25,657 nucleotides of DNA from an uncultured Veillonellaceae bacterium (lineage in GTDB: Bacteria > Bacillota > Negativicutes > Veillonellales > Dialisteraceae). The notes under the pieces are model-generated. The model did not search any database. It had not been told where the DNA came from and was given only the letters and a program-made list of their open reading frames with translations. The stretch is from positions 1 through 25,657 of the forward strand of contig CAUBUJ010000002.1 in assembly GCA_958439155.1 (NCBI GenBank), written 5' to 3'. The position numbers and the translations under genes are program-made. Shown here piece after piece: positions 24,201 through 25,657 of the stretch (positions within the stretch are counted from its first letter, which is position 1; each line of letters opens with the position of its first letter).

Positions 24201-25594
24201 TCCTTCCCTTCGCCGGAAAAGGCGCCCCTTTTGAGACGGAGCGCGCTTCCGTCATATACGCCGGACACGTGAAAATCCCCGCTCGCCATGCCGGAAAGTC
24301 CTGCCTGTCCCGCAAACGGAGCCAGATTCAGATCTTCCCCGCTTCCTGACAGGGAGAAGGCGCCTGTCCCCTGATCATAGGTACCGCTTCCCGCAAGGCG
24401 TCCGCCGCCGTCCATGTATGCATCTATACGGCTCAGGGACAGCACACCGTCATGCCAGGAAAAATCCCCTCTCCCCTCGGAAACGGTCATCCCCTGGTAC
24501 TTGCCATTCCGCACGAACAGGGAACCGTCCGCCGAAAGGTCGGAAAGCGTGCCTGCCGCGTGGACCGTTCCAGTGACAATCCCCTCCGCCTGGGGCACCC
24601 ATTGTTCCAGATGCACCTGGTGAAGCTCTGCAGACACGTCTGCAGAAGGCTCCCCTTTCCAGGAAAAGGACGCGTCCCCGGTGACTTCTTCCCCATTGAT
24701 CCGGGCCTTGACGTCAGAAAGATGGACCATACCGTCATAGATATCAAAAAAGGCCGCCCCGTCCGTCAGGGTATATTCAGAAATACCCAGAGCGGCGTCC
24801 TGGAGGCGACCTGCGATATGATATGACAAATTTCCGCCGCTTCGCCATACTTTTGCTTTTGTAACCTGGCCTGTGCCGTCTTGTATGGTCACAGACTGCG
24901 CTCCTTCCGGAAGGGCTTTGAGCAGCGGCTCAAGGCGCTTTAAAGCGACCGGATCCATTTCCATGGTTCCTTCAAAATTGTTCTCATCCCTGTATGCCGC
25001 AGTCAGATGGAATTTCGCGCCGGTAAACGTACCATCCAGCGCGCCGTCAATCTGACCGGCACTGAGCCACGACGCCTGGCCGGAAAGATTGTCCGCCTTG
25101 TACGTATCCCCCGTCAAAAGGGAGACATCGGCCGCCCCGGTCTGGATCAGCACGCGCCCTTGAAATGTGTTCGGCGTTTCTTCTTTCTGCGGTTTCAGAA
25201 GATTCTGCACATTCCATGTATGGTCTTCTTTTTCCCGGATATGGAGACTGGGAGCGTCAATGACCACATCTTTCACCATGGCGGCAGGACCCTTCCCGTT
25301 TTTCCACGCGTCAAAGGCGCCGGCCACGGTCCAGCGCACAGTGAGAGACGGCGCGGAGAATACGTCTTTGCCATCAGCGTCTTTCAACGTAAAATCAGAA
25401 AAAGCCAGGTCAAAAGACGGATCCAGATCCACCGCGCTCCATGTGACCGTGCCGTTCACCCGCTCCGCCGCCGCTTCCTGCAGCACCGGTTCCAGATTCT
25501 GCACGACCACCGGCCGGAGCAGCAAGTAGGCCGTCACGGCAAGCACAAAAATAAGGGAGGCCACCGCGTTGATCCACTTCATGGCTGTCTTCAT
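21218..25594 (-). CDS. tamB: translocation and assembly module protein TamB
   Basis: TamB is a large AsmA-like inner-membrane protein that spans the periplasm as a hydrophobic beta groove and is implicated in phospholipid transport and outer-membrane homeostasis. The product (1458 aa) has one N-terminal transmembrane helix (about 8-28), an AsmA-like opening (VNGTVTWSAVDLDPSFDLAF), more than 1000 residues of repeated beta strands with recurrent motifs such as DxSFSWKG and LxxVxAxINGEE, and the conserved DUF490 C-terminus ending SYIGADYQFRF. ATG 25594 has GAGG nine bases upstream. ATG 25600 in the same frame is nearly equivalent but closer to the site. No TamA is in the window; in this lineage BamA may be the partner. 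The 5' flank (25601-25657) is AT-rich with a TATATA run but no complete promoter. Confidence 0.94.
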   Translation of the reverse strand: MKTAMKWINAVASLIFVLAVTAYLLLRPVVVQNLEPVLQEAAAERVNGTVTWSAVDLDPSFDLAFSDFTLKDADGKDVFSAPSLTVRWTVAGAFDAWKNGKGPAAMVKDVVIDAPSLHIREKEDHTWNVQNLLKPQKEETPNTFQGRVLIQTGAADVSLLTGDTYKADNLSGQASWLSAGQIDGALDGTFTGAKFHLTAAYRDENNFEGTMEMDPVALKRLEPLLKALPEGAQSVTIQDGTGQVTKAKVWRSGGNLSYHIAGRLQDAALGISEYTLTDGAAFFDIYDGMVHLSDVKARINGEEVTGDASFSWKGEPSADVSAELHQVHLEQWVPQAEGIVTGTVHAAGTLSDLSADGSLFVRNGKYQGMTVSEGRGDFSWHDGVLSLSRIDAYMDGGGRLAGSGTYDQGTGAFSLSGSGEDLNLAPFAGQAGLSGMASGDFHVSGVYDGSALRLKRGAFSGEGKELSYDGAAARLVSGSASYDGKRYSVFFYGEGLSYEGVSVDSAAGEVEGDGENWIIPYVNGTMGSGAFAVRGIYGKNGTDLSVSGSAIDAAPLAEAFLQEEAEGKISFQGRVRGQGEAPHFEGTLSLRDGVFRGASIRSLTADMAADRDAVLVKRLTADTDTGRHTLRGRIGLTGSRELSLQEESDNARIENLLSLAGLSYPVTGWVKNSVTIGGTMDHPSLSGHAMAWDGALAGELFQSISLDYALRDEKVTLSNGLAYIYSGAMSFGGVVSADHMDLDVSLVDVDLDRILRDRPVKGRVTIQGHLTGSPSDPSFTGYGESRAVTVNDAALSQVSASLFYQGKTLRVTEGRFRQKEGQFQWSGLVNLDTGALDGRLQFTKWDLGEACRAFQAPLSNVHGSMDGGMTVKGTLSDPDVSLQVKLNSGGSLGRAVMGEGQADLSYMNGTLSLRKLAIPVGDGLFAAKGVIASDGALSMETAATNMDISWIPDVLDRKDLALSGRMTGAVNLSGSREDPKADISLTVDHPSYSGIALDSLSLMGYAEKGVFHIDQLLGTRDVYRAAASGTMPVAAITGMPGSRDIPYNLDINLDKADLNALVFFAKPVTSASGPIEGHLKVRGAWDDPEVEGSIVVRNGSLTMESMGEPLSHILAQVDFTGKEAALIVNAEAGGGTIGAAGHLFWDHMAVSRYDAEAVVHMKHFDSLYYKGQMDAHLYAGSEKGLPKIYGTVDIANAVLDIPLSLESGGTGPDILMDVSVNIGDNVRLYNSMLYDMMVRGNIHAMGLMSRPVMSGRVNVEKGTVRYLSNVFTVNNGTAVWGGVPDSFLPVLSVAADAVVGHYKVGMELQGPPGHFQFDLRSEPALTDSQIVTLLTLRQAPGMDNDAAAGALFNAGLQMVFSGTLEDTLRNTFGLDLISVTSSLNDYYDNTSAAMNDDFYYIKIGKYLFNDFMLTATMGLNNDQQSLGFRYDLKSRVGLAAWYNNDHDSYIGADYQFRF

Positions 25595-25657
25595 GGGCAT
25601 ATTCCTCTATTTCTATCCGATTCAATGATTGTATTCATCACTTTTTATATATAGTGT

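Overview
The window looks like chromosomal DNA of a diderm Firmicute, most likely a Negativicute (Veillonellales-like). This is inferred from gene content, since no rRNA is present. A Firmicutes-style hrcA-grpE-dnaK-dnaJ heat-shock operon with a CIRCE operator sits a few kilobases from genes for a lipopolysaccharide outer membrane: tamB, bamA, OmpH/Skp chaperones and lpxD. A flavodiiron protein fits an anaerobe. Every gene I can support lies on the minus strand, so transcription runs from high to low coordinates. I see no tRNA, rRNA, CRISPR array, insertion sequence or phage gene. No intergenic gap exceeds about 300 bases once starts are corrected.

In transcription order, the right half (about 25.6 to 13.2 kb) is an outer-membrane biogenesis cluster. 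It holds tamB, a sigma-70 family factor, a small single-pass membrane protein, bamA, a 445-aa exported protein of unknown family with a probable beta-rich C-terminus, one exported OmpH/Skp protein, two OmpH-like lipoproteins, and lpxD. A strong terminator closes the cluster after lpxD. The most interesting point is a sigma factor followed by a one-helix membrane protein, embedded between the TamB and BamA genes. This would suit a dedicated envelope sigma/anti-sigma pair, but that is a hypothesis.

The middle (13.1 to 9.4 kb) holds separate short transcription units: lemA with a TPM-domain membrane protein; a padR-type regulator whose promoter carries two perfect inverted repeats and whose leader could form a terminator; rpmF (ribosomal protein L32) with a near-consensus promoter; and a HAD-family hydrolase with a large cap insertion. 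Each unit ends in a recognisable intrinsic terminator.

The left half (9.3 to 0.1 kb) holds the CIRCE-controlled hrcA-grpE-dnaK-dnaJ operon, with a large hairpin between dnaK and dnaJ and a terminator after dnaJ. A second, tightly packed operon follows from its own promoter: flavodiiron protein, an RND-type adaptor lipoprotein, 3-methyladenine DNA glycosylase, a PfkB-family sugar kinase, and a 76-aa protein of unknown function. Its last four genes are linked by short gaps or 4-base overlaps. At the far left, a near-consensus promoter points out of the window toward a gene not included here.
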